DNA of 55,087 nt, taken from Purshia tridentata (lineage: Eukaryota; Streptophyta; Magnoliopsida; Rosales; Rosaceae). A program made the position numbers and the translations under genes. Each line of letters starts with the position of its first letter. Positions within the stretch are counted from its first letter, which is position 1. Below the pieces are notes generated by a model, which ran no database searches, was not told where the DNA came from, and saw nothing but the letters and a program-made list of their open reading frames with translations. Where the stretch lies: contig QANT01003448.1 in NCBI GenBank assembly GCA_003254885.1, positions 1 through 55,087 on the forward strand. The letters run 5' to 3'. Shown piece by piece: positions 37,117-49,700 of the stretch.

Positions 37117-40100
37117 ATGATGTCAATGACATGCCAAAGTCTTGATTTTGGAAGAGCTGTGTTGGATTTGGTTGCTTGTGGGTGTTCTTCCAATGCTTCT
37201 TTGGACCGTTCTTCAGTAAGGAATTACACAAAGGCAAATTCTAAGGGCATTGGTAGAGGTTATGGAGCTCAGAAATTGGTTTGTGGTAGGCGGGACCGAA
37301 CTCTCTGTAGAGTTTCTTCTATGAAAACAGCTGAGGCTCTTCTAAGTGGTAAGTCTATAGTTTGCTTTTGGTTTGAACTTTTAGTTATTTGAGCTCACAG
37401 CCTTATTTCTGTCAAATGCTTGAAATTCCAGTTATGTTTTGCTTCGTTTACCATTACAGGTGCTTCTCCAGGTCTTCCACGAGTCTTGGATTTAAAGACA
37501 GAGTCAAGAAGGCCTATTTCACTGACAAATTTGTTTGAAGTGGTTGCTGATGACCTCCAGACATTAAATCAAAATCTTCAGTCAGTAAGTAATCCTTTTG
37601 AAATTCCTTGTTCTGCGTAATATTATAGCTATCATGTTTTTAATGTTCTAGAATTTTGCCATGTATTTTACATCTTCTAATCATTTCTTCATACTGGCTG
37701 TGCTTGACGGCATTCTATCAGTTGCTGTGTGTGTATGATTATCAGTTAATGACATCCTTTCAAGTGCAAAAATCATTTTCACATTTTCCAGTGAAAGTAG
37801 AAAATAAAGCTTATAATGCTTCTATGCAAAAGCAGCACTACACTAAGAAACAAGAATACATATACACGCGGGCTTAATGCTTCTATGTGAAAGCAATACT
37901 ACGCTAAGAAACAAGAATACATGTTGTTGGTAGTTGCGATATCATGTGATTAATTCTGAAGTGGGAGAGGGCTACTTATGGCAGCAAGCTAATTTTGATA
38001 TCATGTTGTTGGTATGATACTGTGCAAGGCAGGTGATCAAATGGTTTGATTCTGTAAAATAATGTAGTACATTTAACATGTGTGAAAAAGAGAATGTTAA
38101 ATTTAAATTTTATGTGCTAATATACCCTTATTAGTTTTGAGTCATAGAAGAAGTTCAAAGACCATATATAGGACAAACCTTGCTATATGAAACTGTCATA
38201 ATGCCTCTACTTGTACTGGCATTTTGGCATCTTTGTTGAGGTTTATAAAGATACCATAGGACCTTGTAACTCCACAATTGATAAATACACCTGTAACACC
38301 ACCTTTTTCAAATCCTTTCAATTACCATTGTGTAAAATACCAAACTATTATTTCAAAATTGAAATGAATATCTGCAACAATCCGAAAATTCCTTGGTATT
38401 TATGCTTTGGTGCCAGGAATGGAAGTTGTATTTGTTCCCTACTCTGAGTCGATGATTTATAATTGACTTCAACATCAGTCTACCAATGCCTTATGCAACC
38501 CTTCTTCTTGGGGGCATCATGTATGCCTCTATAGCATTGATGTGCCTAACTATTTGTTTGGATCCAAGTTGCTGATTACATACACAAAGATGCACGTATT
38601 GCTAACTTTACTATTCTTGAAAACAAAGTCCCTAAATTTTCTTGCTCTTTTGCATCGGGGCCTTAAATTTTGTTTTTATCATCACAACTTTGTGCGCCTT
38701 TCCCAACTGATTAGAGAAATTGTTGAAATACGTATGGCTTTTTATATTGGACTAGTCAAAATATGGAAATCGGGATACCAAGATGAGTATTTCTGTTAAT
38801 ACAATGATGCAACTTCTATTCATGCATGTTTTATGTGTTAGAAGCAAAGGATCACCAAGAGTTGTCATTAAAAGTCAAGTATCTACACATCATTGTGGGT
38901 CATTGCATTATATGACATGAGAAAATGAAGATAGTGATATATTTTCATATCTACCCTCTCTTTATGACTACATATTGTTCCTTTGTCATTAGGCATTGTG
39001 CTGAGAACTATTAAATATACTGAAAACTATTAAGTGGAGGTGTCATGCATATTGGAAGCCTTATTTCCATTTTATTTCTGGGCCTTAGGTATGAAGAGTA
39101 TCCTTGTTCACTTATTCTGTCCATGTCTTCCCATTCTATGTAGATCTGGTTGTTATCCATTTGACTGCGTTTTTCGGTTATAGTTGAGCATACATATCAA
39201 TCGCAGATGTCAGCAGTGCCTTATTTCAGCTGTTTGGTAGGCAACATAAATCTCTACCCTGATGTTTCATATTTACCTTATCCCATTTATCAATGTACTT
39301 TGTATTTGCCAAATCATCATCATCACCTTGCTTTTGTCTCAATCTTGTATTTTGCCCAATGAGCTGATTTTAAGGACAAAAATCATGTCTGGCTTCATGG
39401 CATTGTATTCACTAGTTTGGGCTAGATTCATGGAAACACTTTTGCCAGTCTTGAACTTGCTATGGACAGTTGACTATTTTCATAGAGAGAGAGCACTAGA
39501 CCTAGTCTAACTCCATTAAAGATACCAATCTACTAAAGTGAAATCCGTCCTGGCTCACCTGATCTTTCAATTGAGTAGTAAGCCCCTGAGTCCCCTCTTT
39601 TACTGAGTAGGGTTCCTGGGTGCCTCGCTTTCTCTGGAGTGTTGTCACATTGCTGCCCACCATATTTCCTTTAATACACATGAATTTAGTTATTTAACAT
39701 ATCCAATCCAATCCAATCCTAGGAACCAAAATGTTCATAGATTTCTGTTGAGGTAGGTGGACCATATTTAGGTTTCTATAGACTTATTTTTAAGGTCCAT
39801 AGTTCACTTAGCAAGTGTTAGAAAATCAAGCATGATAATAATGTCTCACCTCATTACTATGCTTCAATTTTCCTTCTGATTCATTGCTTCTGTCTAATAA
39901 AAAAGTTATGTGCTTGATAATTTATGGCCAATTAGATTAGTGCACGTACCAGTGTCAGGGGTACTTCAGTGCCTATTGTATTTATATTACCAGACCCTTA
40001 TTATGCTTATATGTATGATTCATGTTTCTAACCGCTTTAAGTGAAAATCACACTTGATAAGATGCTCCTTTAGATTGTTGGTGCAGAAAACCCAGTCTTA

Positions 40101-41831
40101 ATGTCCGCAGCTGAGCAAATATTTGGTGCTGGTGGGAAGAGGATGAGACCAGCTTTGGTGTTTCTAGTGTCGAGAGCAACAGCAGAAATAGTTGGTTTGA
40201 AGTAAGTATCATCCAATGTTCTTTAAGAACAATATTTTATGATGTTAAACAGTGCATTGGTGATTGGCAGTATCATGAACTTCCTTATGCAGGGAACTTA
40301 CAAAAGAGCACCGGCGATTGGCAGAGATCATTGAAATGATCCATACTGCAAGCTTGATACATGATGATGTATTGGATGAGAGTGACCTGCGACGAGGTAG
40401 GCACTATTATCTTACTATGAATGTTGCTTGTAAAATTATAGTGATGCCTCTTTGGGACAAAACATATCACCTGTGTAATGTTTGGCCCCAATTTTTAGTT
40501 ACTACAATATCTGTCCATACATTATTTGTAGCCACTAGCCTGGATTAACTTGAAAAAATAATTCCCAGTGGGAAATAAATGGCGTTACTCCAAAAAGCTA
40601 AAAGTTTGGTAACAGAAACATGAATATTTCCAGACATTTCTCTTAGATGATATTGAAATTCCATCCAGCTTAGCTCCTATCTTTTCTTAAGATAATTAGC
40701 ATGGCTGCAAATATGAATTCTCTTTATAAAGTTTAGCCCTTAAATTCATGATTGTTTTAATTCTTGAAATGTATGCAAGGGTTAAGGGAGGGCAGGGGTT
40801 ATCTAGATAGCAAAAACCTAGCCTATTTCTTACTAACTTAACTTGAGGGCAGGGTTTATCTAGAAAGTATTGCCAGTCAACAATTGACTGGCAATGCTTT
40901 CTAACACAAAGAGACTGCAGCATGTTGCCACACTTCTTAAGTTCTTATTTGAATCTTATTTACAGGGAAGGAAACTGTTCATCAAATGTTTGGTACAAGA
41001 GTGGCAGTGCTGGCTGGGGACTTCATGTTTGCACAGTCATCATGGTATCTTGCAAATCTGGAAAACCTTCAGGTTATTAAGCTCATCAGCCAGGTAAGTT
41101 GTTTCATATTCCTTCTCTTTAAGCCTTCATGAATGACAACCTTCTTTCAGTGCTTAAGAGTTATTATTGTATTTCTAAGAGATTTAAACTTAGATTCAAG
41201 AACCAAAAATGAGAAAGAGGTTGCAGTCTGTTTCATACTTGCGACCCTTAGTTTATACGTAATTCTGTTAGTGCTATGGCAGGTTATCAAAGATTTTGCA
41301 AGTGGTGAAATAAAGCAAGCATCTAGCTTGTTTGACTGTGATGTCAAACTTGAGGAGTACTTGATTAAGAGCTACTACAAAACAGCCTCTTTAATTGCTG
41401 CTAGTACCAAAGGAGCAGCCATTTTTAGTGGGGTTGACAACAATGTAACTGACAAGATGTATGACTATGGTAAGAATCTTGGTCTATCCTTCCAAGTTGT
41501 TGATGACATATTGGATTTTACTCAGTCAGCGGAGCAGCTGGGGAAGCCTGCCGGAACTGACCTGGCCAAAGGAAACTTGACAGCCCCGGTAATCTTTGCT
41601 TTGGAGAAAGAGTCAAAACTGAGAGATATAATTGAATCAGAATTCAGTGAGACCGGTTCCCTTGACGAAGCCATTGAATTGGTTAAGAATAGTGGGGGCA
41701 TTGAACAAGCACAAGAATTGGCAAAAGAGAAGGCTCATCTTGCAATAAAAAATCTCGATTGTCTTCCTCAGACTGCCTTTCGATTAACTCTAGAGGATAT
41801 GGTGATGTTTAATCTTGAACGGATTGATTAA
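37117..41831 (+). CDS. SPS: Solanesyl diphosphate synthase (long-chain trans-prenyltransferase)
   Basis: Makes the C45 solanesyl side chain for plastoquinone (or ubiquinone) by adding IPP units to an allylic primer. Exons are 37117-37348, 37460-37584, 40074-40201, 40293-40396, 40966-41093 and 41283-41831 (1266 nt, 421 aa). Residues 1-80 are Ser/Arg-rich, as in a plastid transit peptide. [16 protein letters not shown] is the family's IPP-binding segment, [16 protein letters not shown] holds the first Asp-rich motif (about residue 186), and [10 protein letters not shown] the second (about 313). The end is FNLERID. Two Met codons are adjacent (37117, 37120); I took the first. Intron 2 is about 2.5 kb, much longer than the others. 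The sequence and its X8/kinase/SH2 neighbours match the Arabidopsis SPS1 locus At1g78510 as remembered. Confidence 0.95.
37826..37920. repeat. Tandem duplication in SPS intron 2
   Basis: A unit of about 53 bases is repeated (AATGCTTCTATG followed by AAGCA..TAC..TAAGAAACAAGAATACAT), with a few substitutions between copies. Confidence 0.7.
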
Positions 41832-42803
41832 TGGACAAAGTTTTTGAAAAGCCTTTGTAGACAAGAGTAGACAAGAACTCCTTAGGCAGAAGGAAAAAGG
41901 CCAAAAATTGAAGCTTCTCTATCAGTACAAGCATTTTTTGCAAATCTACAAGTGCATCTGCCAAAGACAGGCTGCTGGCCACGGCTTGTAAATTGGTTAA
42001 AGGTATTCATTCATATGCTATATCTTCAACTCATTATAGTGTTAAATTAATTATACATTTTTCATGTATTATTGGAATAAAATGAAATTAATATGTACAA
42101 TTGTTGTACAACAAAATAATGAAGTCATCAATATTGTATACCAATATATTTTGTTCTTTTTATTTAATTTTTTTGGCCGGTTTGTTCTTTCTATTTCTAT
42201 CTTGATGGTATTTGTAACTTTAATAATTACATATCATGAATGTGTGTAAATCAGCTGGTGACACACATTTCATGCATATCATTCAACTATGTGGTCATTG
42301 TTGGGATCCTTTACACAAAGTAACTCAACTCCCTCCATTCTTAACCTACTATCTCGCAAAAATTAAACCTTACTTTTCTCCGATTCCCTCCATTGCTAGC
42401 TGAAAAGCTTAAACCAAATGTCCACCTGTGTTAGCAATGTTGATGAGAGAGTTGACAGGATAATAAAATAAAATAAAATAAAATAAAAAAAGTTTTAGGA
42501 GTAAAGGCATAATTCAGTCATTCTATTTGGACCGTGGGCCTGCTTAATTGACCCGTTAATAGGTCAAGACTGATCGGACCCATTACGACTTGGGCCAATG
42601 GCCCAACTCTTAAGCAGCTTCGCGCCGGTCCATAACCCCATACAGTCATACACAGACAGTGACAAACAAACTCCGTATAACGATTTTTTCTCTTGCATAC
42701 ATACACAAAATCAACCATCCCCTTCCTCCGATTCCCCGACTTACAAGTTCACAACCACCATTTCAAGCATAAAAGTGTTACGCACGCAACAGCAGTAGTG
42801 GAG
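41832..42803. other. SPS 3' region and IMP1 upstream region
   Basis: The SPS 3'UTR is followed by AT-rich spacer with an (AAAAT)n run at 42462-42490. The frame of IMP1 is open upstream to 42693, but the family start fits the Met at 42804. Confidence 0.5.
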
Positions 42804-44544
42804 ATGAGGCTACTGAGTTACATGGGGCAATGGAGAACCATAGCAAAGGAAGCTCTGGATCTCTCAGTCACTGTGGCCAAGTTCATGGGCTTGCTCCACG
42901 TCACCGACGCCTACCTCTGCTCCTCTACTCTCGTCTGTAACTCCACCATTTTCTCTTGTTCTCTCTTCCTTTTTTTTCGAAGCTTAAAGGGTCCTGTTAT
43001 ACGCTGCTTGCAGGTCTACGGTCCCAGTATGCTCCCTACCCTGAACATTTCCGGCGATGTGCTCCTTACCGAACATGTGTCCCACCGCCTGGGGAAGGTG
43101 GGTCCCGGCGATTTGGTGCTGGTTCGTTCTCCTGACGACCCCCGAAAGATGGTGACCAAGCGTGTTCTGGGTATGGAGGGTGATAAGGTCACCTTCCTTG
43201 TCGACCCCAGCTACAGTGACAAGTCTCGAACTACTGTGGTATTTCTATTTTGCTTTTTTATTTTTAATTATGGTTTTGGTATTTTCTTTGTGATTGAAAG
43301 TTGTTATTTGCTTGTCTACGTATTATGAGACTTGATTGATCAACCTCCTTTTGGGAGAGTGTGAGTACCTTCTTTTTTAGCAATGATTGTTTGATTGATT
43401 GCCCAGATTTTATCCATTTTTGCTATCGACAATTGAAGCCATTTTATTGAAACAAAGCTAGCTATAGAAAGCTTGTGTCCTTACTGTATTAACTGTCCCT
43501 AAGATTTTTCAGATATAGACTTGTATACAAAATCCCAGTGCACAAAGCAAAACATCCCATTTTCAAATTTGTTACAGATTGCTCTTCCATCATTCACCAT
43601 ATTAATTGAATGGATATTTGTAATGTAGAAATTGGCAAACCTTGATTTGATGGTACACAATTATAGAGGTGATGAATATGTACATGGAGCACCAAAAGAC
43701 TTTATTTAGTTTCAGTTTTTTCTTATAGAAATTTCATATTATGTTGCTGATTGATGTGATTAATTTGTTGCTTTATCTCTTTTGGGGTTTGGATGAATAG
43801 GTGCCTAAGGGGCATGTTTGGATTCAGGGGGATAACATATATTCCTCCTTTGATTCACGGACATATGGACCTATACCTTATGGTCTTATTCAAGGCAAAG
43901 TATTTTTCAGGGTAAGGTTTTTTCTTATCTCTTAAATTTATCTTAGTTTGTTAATACTTATGTCTTCAGTCATTTATTTTCTGTTTGGAATTCTGTTCCT
44001 AATAGTAATTAGTATGTAATTTTGGTGATGAAAAATATGACTAACCGAGTAACCGTAACATCTTTACCAATAAATTCTTACCTGGAAATAAAGTCCAGTT
44101 ATTAATTATTTCAACTTGTCAAGGTTGATAGGATTGCGAGAGCAATTTATGCCCCTGGTCATTTGTTGTATGTTGTCTTTGGGCAATGTCTTTCAATCTT
44201 CTTGTGGTTTTGTTCATTGTAAATTCTTACCAGTGCTGTCTATCCATGAGGTAAAGTAGTAACACTAAATCGAATTGACAATTATGACATAATGCTACTA
44301 AGATAAATTGGCTGATGTCACTTATATAATTATGAGTTGCCATGATTAAGATGCTAGAAGGCTTGTGATTAGGTTTCTGCCGTTGGTTATAAAAATTCTC
44401 CACAACTTTAAAAGTAATTTTTTTCCCCATTGGGTGAATGAATAATAAACTTCTTTTTGGGCTTTTATGTGCACCTAAAGCCTTGTATTTCTTTCTTTCC
44501 ATTATTAGGTGTGGCCACCTGATAACTTTGGATCATTGGAGTAA
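42804..44544 (+). CDS. IMP1: Mitochondrial inner membrane protease subunit 1
   Basis: A type I signal-peptidase-family Ser/Lys protease (S26) that removes sorting peptides from proteins in the mitochondrial intermembrane space. Exons are 42804-42932, 43014-43238, 43801-43911 and 44509-44544 (501 nt, 166 aa). YGPSMLPT holds the catalytic Ser48, MVTKRVLG holds Lys92 as the general base, and WIQGDN..SFDSR..GPIP is the third signature. The protein ends [12 protein letters not shown]. The first intron (42933-43013, 81 nt) has a poor donor (GTCTGT) and contains no stop, so unspliced RNA would insert 27 residues just before the active serine. I prefer the spliced form because it matches family length (about 165-170 aa). 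The last exon is only 36 nt. The neighbour FAP3 matches the Arabidopsis At1g53520/At1g53530 pairing. Confidence 0.88.
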
Positions 44545-44581
44545 TAAGCATAAAGAAGATTATAACATTGACAGTAAGTAA

Positions 44582-44631
44582 TTGGCGTGTCACCTTTGCG
44601 CAGGGGCCATGCTAATCTTCTCTGAATCGTT
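44582..44631 (-). pseudogene. Truncated U6 snRNA-derived fragment
   Basis: The minus strand contains AGAGAAGATTAGCATGGCC followed by CCTGCGCAAAGGTGACACGC. This is the central part of U6 snRNA, with small changes from the usual GCGCAAGGATGACACGC. The 5' stem and the 3' U-tail are absent and no U6 promoter elements are seen, so it is a retroposed or captured pseudogene fragment. It lies 38 bases past the IMP1 stop, antisense to its likely 3'UTR. Confidence 0.85.
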
Positions 44632-45074
44632 AATTGATAATGATTCGTTTTTGACTAAATTCTGGTTTTACCATTTAAATGTATTAGTCCCTGCAAATTG
44701 CAATACAGTGGGAAATTGTAAAATTCATCATCTGGATGCTATCCATCTATGAACAGCAGTTCTCCAAGAAAGGACTACAAACAAATAAACTTCTTTTTCG
44801 TCTGTTTGTGGATTGAAATTAAGATTTTCATTGACGAGAGAAAGTTGGGCTTACACTGAGATCATTTTGGAAATAAAGGGTTAACCATGAAAGCTCCTTT
44901 TAGTGTTCCGTATTACCAGCCCTAGGCTTCTTTACGTGGTTCCCTTGATTGCAGCTCCATCTGCATTAACATGGTAAACCTCTGGATGAGGTGCTCTCCC
45001 GTAGGGTGTTATGGCAGTGACATGAGTGCTTCTCGTGCTCATGCATTTTTGGTATTCTAAATGTAAACTGATCG

Positions 45075-45254
45075 CTGTCTCATTCATGTCTCCAACTAAC
45101 AGCCTGTAGGAGTTCCCAACAAGACCTTGCTGCCTCAAGTACCTTTCTTGCTTCTTCGGCTTCAACCAAACCCCTTTCACCACTCTCCATACCAATGCAA
45201 CTACAACTACACAAAAAATGGAGACAACAATGGAACTCACTGAACTAATTCCAT
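45075..45254 (-). pseudogene. CYP72A first-exon fragment with frameshifted start
   Basis: The minus strand encodes a CYP72A N-terminus: a membrane anchor (SSIVVSIFCVVVVALVWRVV) then [17 protein letters not shown] and [13 protein letters not shown]. After that, resemblance to P450 stops, and the frame continues for about 40 unrelated residues to a stop at 44932. Relative to the intact neighbour, one A is missing next to the ATG (45254), so the start codon is out of frame with the rest. No exons 2-5 follow before the convergent IMP1 gene. Similarity to the gene at 46702-50209 continues upstream through the leader (to about 45335), so the copied piece included the 5'UTR. Not functional as a P450. 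Confidence 0.85.
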
Positions 45255-45335
45255 TTTCCCTTGACAGGGTTGAAAAGAGTGTAGAGTCCCCAGGATCCTT
45301 AAGAAGAAATGAATGAGATGATATCATTAATAGTA

Positions 45336-46701
45336 TGTAGTTGCCTAAGCACTGCCCTTGAGCTAATAAGGATACCCCTAAATCTAAGATCATAAATGAA
45401 GGCAACTCCCGCAATTGAAAACTAAACAAGTCTTTTGTTTGGTAATTAAGTAGATTAGACAAAGTTGTTTATAACTTGTCACTTATATTTGACTTCCATG
45501 TTTAATTTTGTGGGGGAATAAGAAAGTAGAGGTAAATAGGTAATGGTCATTGGTTAAAAACAACTTCATCCAATATGCTTTAGAAAAAAAAAATTCATTT
45601 CATATACTCAAAGCTCTTAGGCTTCACTTATTTCTTTTATTTAGGGCCTTAGGCAACCATGCACACCTAATTAAATTACTTGCCTAACCCTTTGGAGACC
45701 ATAGATGCTTGTGTGTACATCTTACGCCTCAATCTTTTCAACAAAAAGCTGGTTAGGGACCGCAAGTTTTAAATTTTTTTGTATTGGATAGCTTGTTACT
45801 TTTGGTTAGTGTTAGAGACGGACCTCTAACTCTTCACTGTTATATATTAATGTGCAATTAAAATAACATATGTAATTGATATGTAACTCTTGCACAGACT
45901 ATTTTAGGTTTAACATCATTATCACAAAATTTGGGGGATGGTGAAGTCTTAGTAAGAAAGTGAAGGACTTTGGAGTTGAGAGAGGGTTTTTTTGGGGGTG
46001 GGTGGGGTGGGGTGTTTAGCAGAGTAATTACATAAACAAATTTAGTGTGTGTTTCCAATGAAAGTTGCATTGTTTCTGCAGGTCAGCCACTTTAGAGCAT
46101 ATCTTGAACATTAATGAAAACCTTTTTAGTTATTAATTACAGGATTGACCAACTTTTAAGTAAGTTCTTCAATGCAGCTACTGTATCATATGCAAGTGAC
46201 TAAGTGGGATGAGAAGAGACTCTGAACCTCTTCTTCTAAATCATATTTGACATGCAAGCAGTGGTCCAAGAAGGGGCTACTCTGGAGTACTGCTTCTTAC
46301 AGGAATTTTGTTTCTGTGCTGATACATTCACTTCATCTCGTCCGGTATTTGGCACAATCTTCTCTCAAAGTAAAAAACTATTGACACATGATTCAGTAGA
46401 ACAAAATTTAATTGATCTGCAATAGATCATCTTGGTTTTTTTACCAATATGTACATTCTTTAGATCTTTTTTATTTGGTACCCCAAATTGGTCTATTACT
46501 TTCGGTAGATACATATATCTCAGTGGCACTTCCAGGTTCTAACAAAGTTTCAAGTTCACATACAAATGGTACAAAACAATAGTGCACAATTTTTGGTTTA
46601 TTGAAATATTAAAACACCCTCTCATTATTATTGGTTTTTACAGTCTGTTATGTATAGGGAGTGCTTAGAATTATTACAACTCACAAAGTCAAATCTAGAT
46701 T
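45336..46701. other. Spacer within the P450 cluster
   Basis: AT-rich, with one G-rich stretch (GGGGGTGGGTGGGGTGGGG, about 45993-46014). There are no P450 exons or other coding regions that I can recognise. Confidence 0.5.
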
Positions 46702-49700
46702 TTAGAGTTTATGCAAAATGATTTGAGAACCATATTGAGGTTCAAGAGTGAGCATATTAAAAGGAGAATGCCTGTAGTTTGGAGAAAGCTCAAATGAAAA
46801 GCGCTGTAAAATCATTGTTATAGCTGTTTTTGCTTCCATCATTGCAAAGTTTTGTCCAATGCATGTCCTGGGACCTGCGCTAAATGGGAAGAATGCCGCT
46901 ACTTGATTCTTTGTTGCCTTTGAGACTCCTTCAGAAAACCTCTCGGGTTTGAATTCGTGGACATCATCACCCCAGATTTCTTTATCATGATGAACAAAAA
47001 GAAATGGCACTGCAAGCTGCACTCCACGTGGTAGAGAAATGTCTCCGAGTTTGGTCTCCTTAGGAATCCATCGATTAGTGAGAATAGCTGGTGGGTACAA
47101 CCTAAGAACCTCATATAGAATCATGGTCACCTACATCAAAGATATTTGGGATTGGTGTAAATTTTGAGTTGAATTCTGTATATCCTGCTCAAGCATAATT
47201 AGATTAGTGAATGTTTTGCATCATTCCTATGATAATGTGCATTCTGTGTGGGTGGGAACTGGGTTTTCTGAACCAATAATAGATTGATATCATCTCCTGT
47301 TTCTTTTTTCTTTTTTATTTTTGAAAATGATGAACTTTTCAAGTTGAGTTTTCATATTGATAACTTTGCATGGTCCTCTAGGAATTACATTGCTAGCTAA
47401 ATGCCTCTCCTAAGTCTTAACCCCTTTGACCTTTGCTTATTTTCAGCTTCAAAATGTATTTTTTGAATGCAGATCAAGATTAAAGGAATGAAATTTGAGA
47501 GAATACTTACAATTTTGAGGCGGTTTAGTCCAGCATGGTCTGGTTTGTTGTTCTTAAAAACTTGCAAAACCTCTTCTCTTGCACGCATTTGCCAATCTTG
47601 GTACTTTCCCAACAAGATTATAGTCCAGTTAATCAAGTCTTTGGTAGTGTCTTCACCAGCTAAGTAAAACAACTTGCACTCTTCCATCACCTCTTCGATA
47701 CTCATTCCAACATTCTTGTCATTTCCATGCTCTTGAATTTCGTTGAAATTGGATTTTAGAAGTATACCTAACAAGTCATCTTCAGTGGCTTCTCCTGCTC
47801 GCATAGCATTCTCTCTTTTGTTAATAATGGCCCTTAACAGAGTATCCATTTCATTGAAGATCTGTTTCATCCTCCTGTTCCTTTTAGTTGGTAGAAACCT
47901 GCACATCACATGTGGCTGCAACTGTTAATATGTTGTACTAGTTTTTTAATCTAGTTGTTAAGAAACCTTGGATTTCAACAAATATACATTCCCCAACAAC
48001 CAAATGGAGTAGAAGAATAAGATTTCAGGAAGAGACGCCCACTACATAATCTACAAAACATTTATTATATGAGTAATACTTCAATTTGAGTTCCCAAATA
48101 AATATCAGTACTTAGTTGCAGTCATATTTATACTATGATACAAGGTTTTCCTTGTGCTGTTCTTTTGTAATCATCTCATTAATCCTATTTCCTAAGAAGC
48201 TTATATGAAGTAGACGTGTGGAATAAACTCACAGAGCATGCATCTATAAGTAAACATAACATCAGTTTTATTTTAAGTCATCCAAAGATCAAGATAATAA
48301 TAATCATATTTCTCTGGTTTCAATAATGCCATTAGACAATGCCTAATCTCAATGCATCAGTTATAAATTCACACGCATACACACTGTTAGTATTGAAAAT
48401 TTGAATTCACCTCCATAGTGGTATGTAGACGGAGTACATAATTTGGCGTGCGAAATCAGCTTGTTCCTTCTGGAGTTGGAAGAACCTTTCTCCTTCTTCA
48501 AAGTTACTACCAAATGCTGCTCGAGAAATCACATCGCCAGAAAAACTACTAAGATAAGGCCACACATCCAACTCACATGACCCATCTGAGGAGAAATGCA
48601 TCTCCCATTTGCTTAGCATATTGTCAGTGGCCACATGAAATGCAGGTAACATATCCTACAACAATGCATGAAAAGAGGTCAAAGGAACTAAGTTTAGTAT
48701 TGAAAGGACATGAATTCCTTGTCTGACAATTAGTTTTTAAGAGAAGTCAAGAAAACTCGAACTATGTAGCATTCGAAATAAGCAACTTATAACCAAATCC
48801 ACCGTCATGCTCAGTACAATTAAGGTAGCTATTTGGAAATGAATAAAATGAATATGGTTCAAATGCTATGCCAAACTAATTTGGAGTAACTAATCTTAAG
48901 TGAGTTCACTCTAAGTCTTAAGTGATGCCAAGATTTATATATTGACACAGTGAAGAGGCCAAAAAGTACCATAAGCTAAGACTGCAGGACCACCTATGAA
49001 ATGTTATATGTATGGTCATGGTCCTAAGCATGTCAAATTAAATGCCATCCCAACTCCCAAGTTATAATTTTTTTCCTTTTCCTTATAAGCCAACAAATGA
49101 ATCTGTAAGTTTTGTCCTTCACGTCCAAACAGAACATGTCACATGCAGTTGCAGAGCTGTGAATGCCACATATTTCTTTATGGGCCACTCCTCTACGTTT
49201 TCCACCACTAGTACATGCAGAGGATCCATACCTCCATAACTTTGAAGTTTATCTCTGAATTAGTAGAGCCGGCCAAAGGGCAGGCGATTAGGCAAAGGAA
49301 ATGTCTCGGAACCCCAAATGTTGAGGCCCCAAATTTTATAGACTCTCTATGTAGTTATATACTATGTGTTAGGTTCAAATAATATACATAAGGGTCGATG
49401 ATCCTATTTTATATCAGGCCTCAGAAATCTCAGAGTCGGCCCTGAAATTAGTGTGAGATCCTTATTGCTATATATTCATCATAATCACTATGGCAAGTGA
49501 ATATTCAGTTGTACTGCAACTGTGAAATTTTGACCAGTTTAAGAAATAAATATACACACCTTCATCTTCTCTATGTGGAAAGCTGGGTTGATAATCCTTC
49601 TATGTTTAACCCATTTGTCACCCTCGTAGCTTAGGAGGCCAGTCACAAGCAATGAGATGAGTGGGTTTGTATGTGGCTTCTCAAACACCCTGTACTTGGT

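Noticed and set aside
41133..41282. N-terminal extension of the last SPS exon open into the intron
   Set aside because: A clear acceptor (GGCAG at 41278-41282) restores the exact family sequence, so the extension is intron read-through.
44932..45074. The 40-odd codons after the CYP72A fragment as a new protein domain
   Set aside because: I recognise no family, and the frame follows a broken start, so chance openness is the simplest view.
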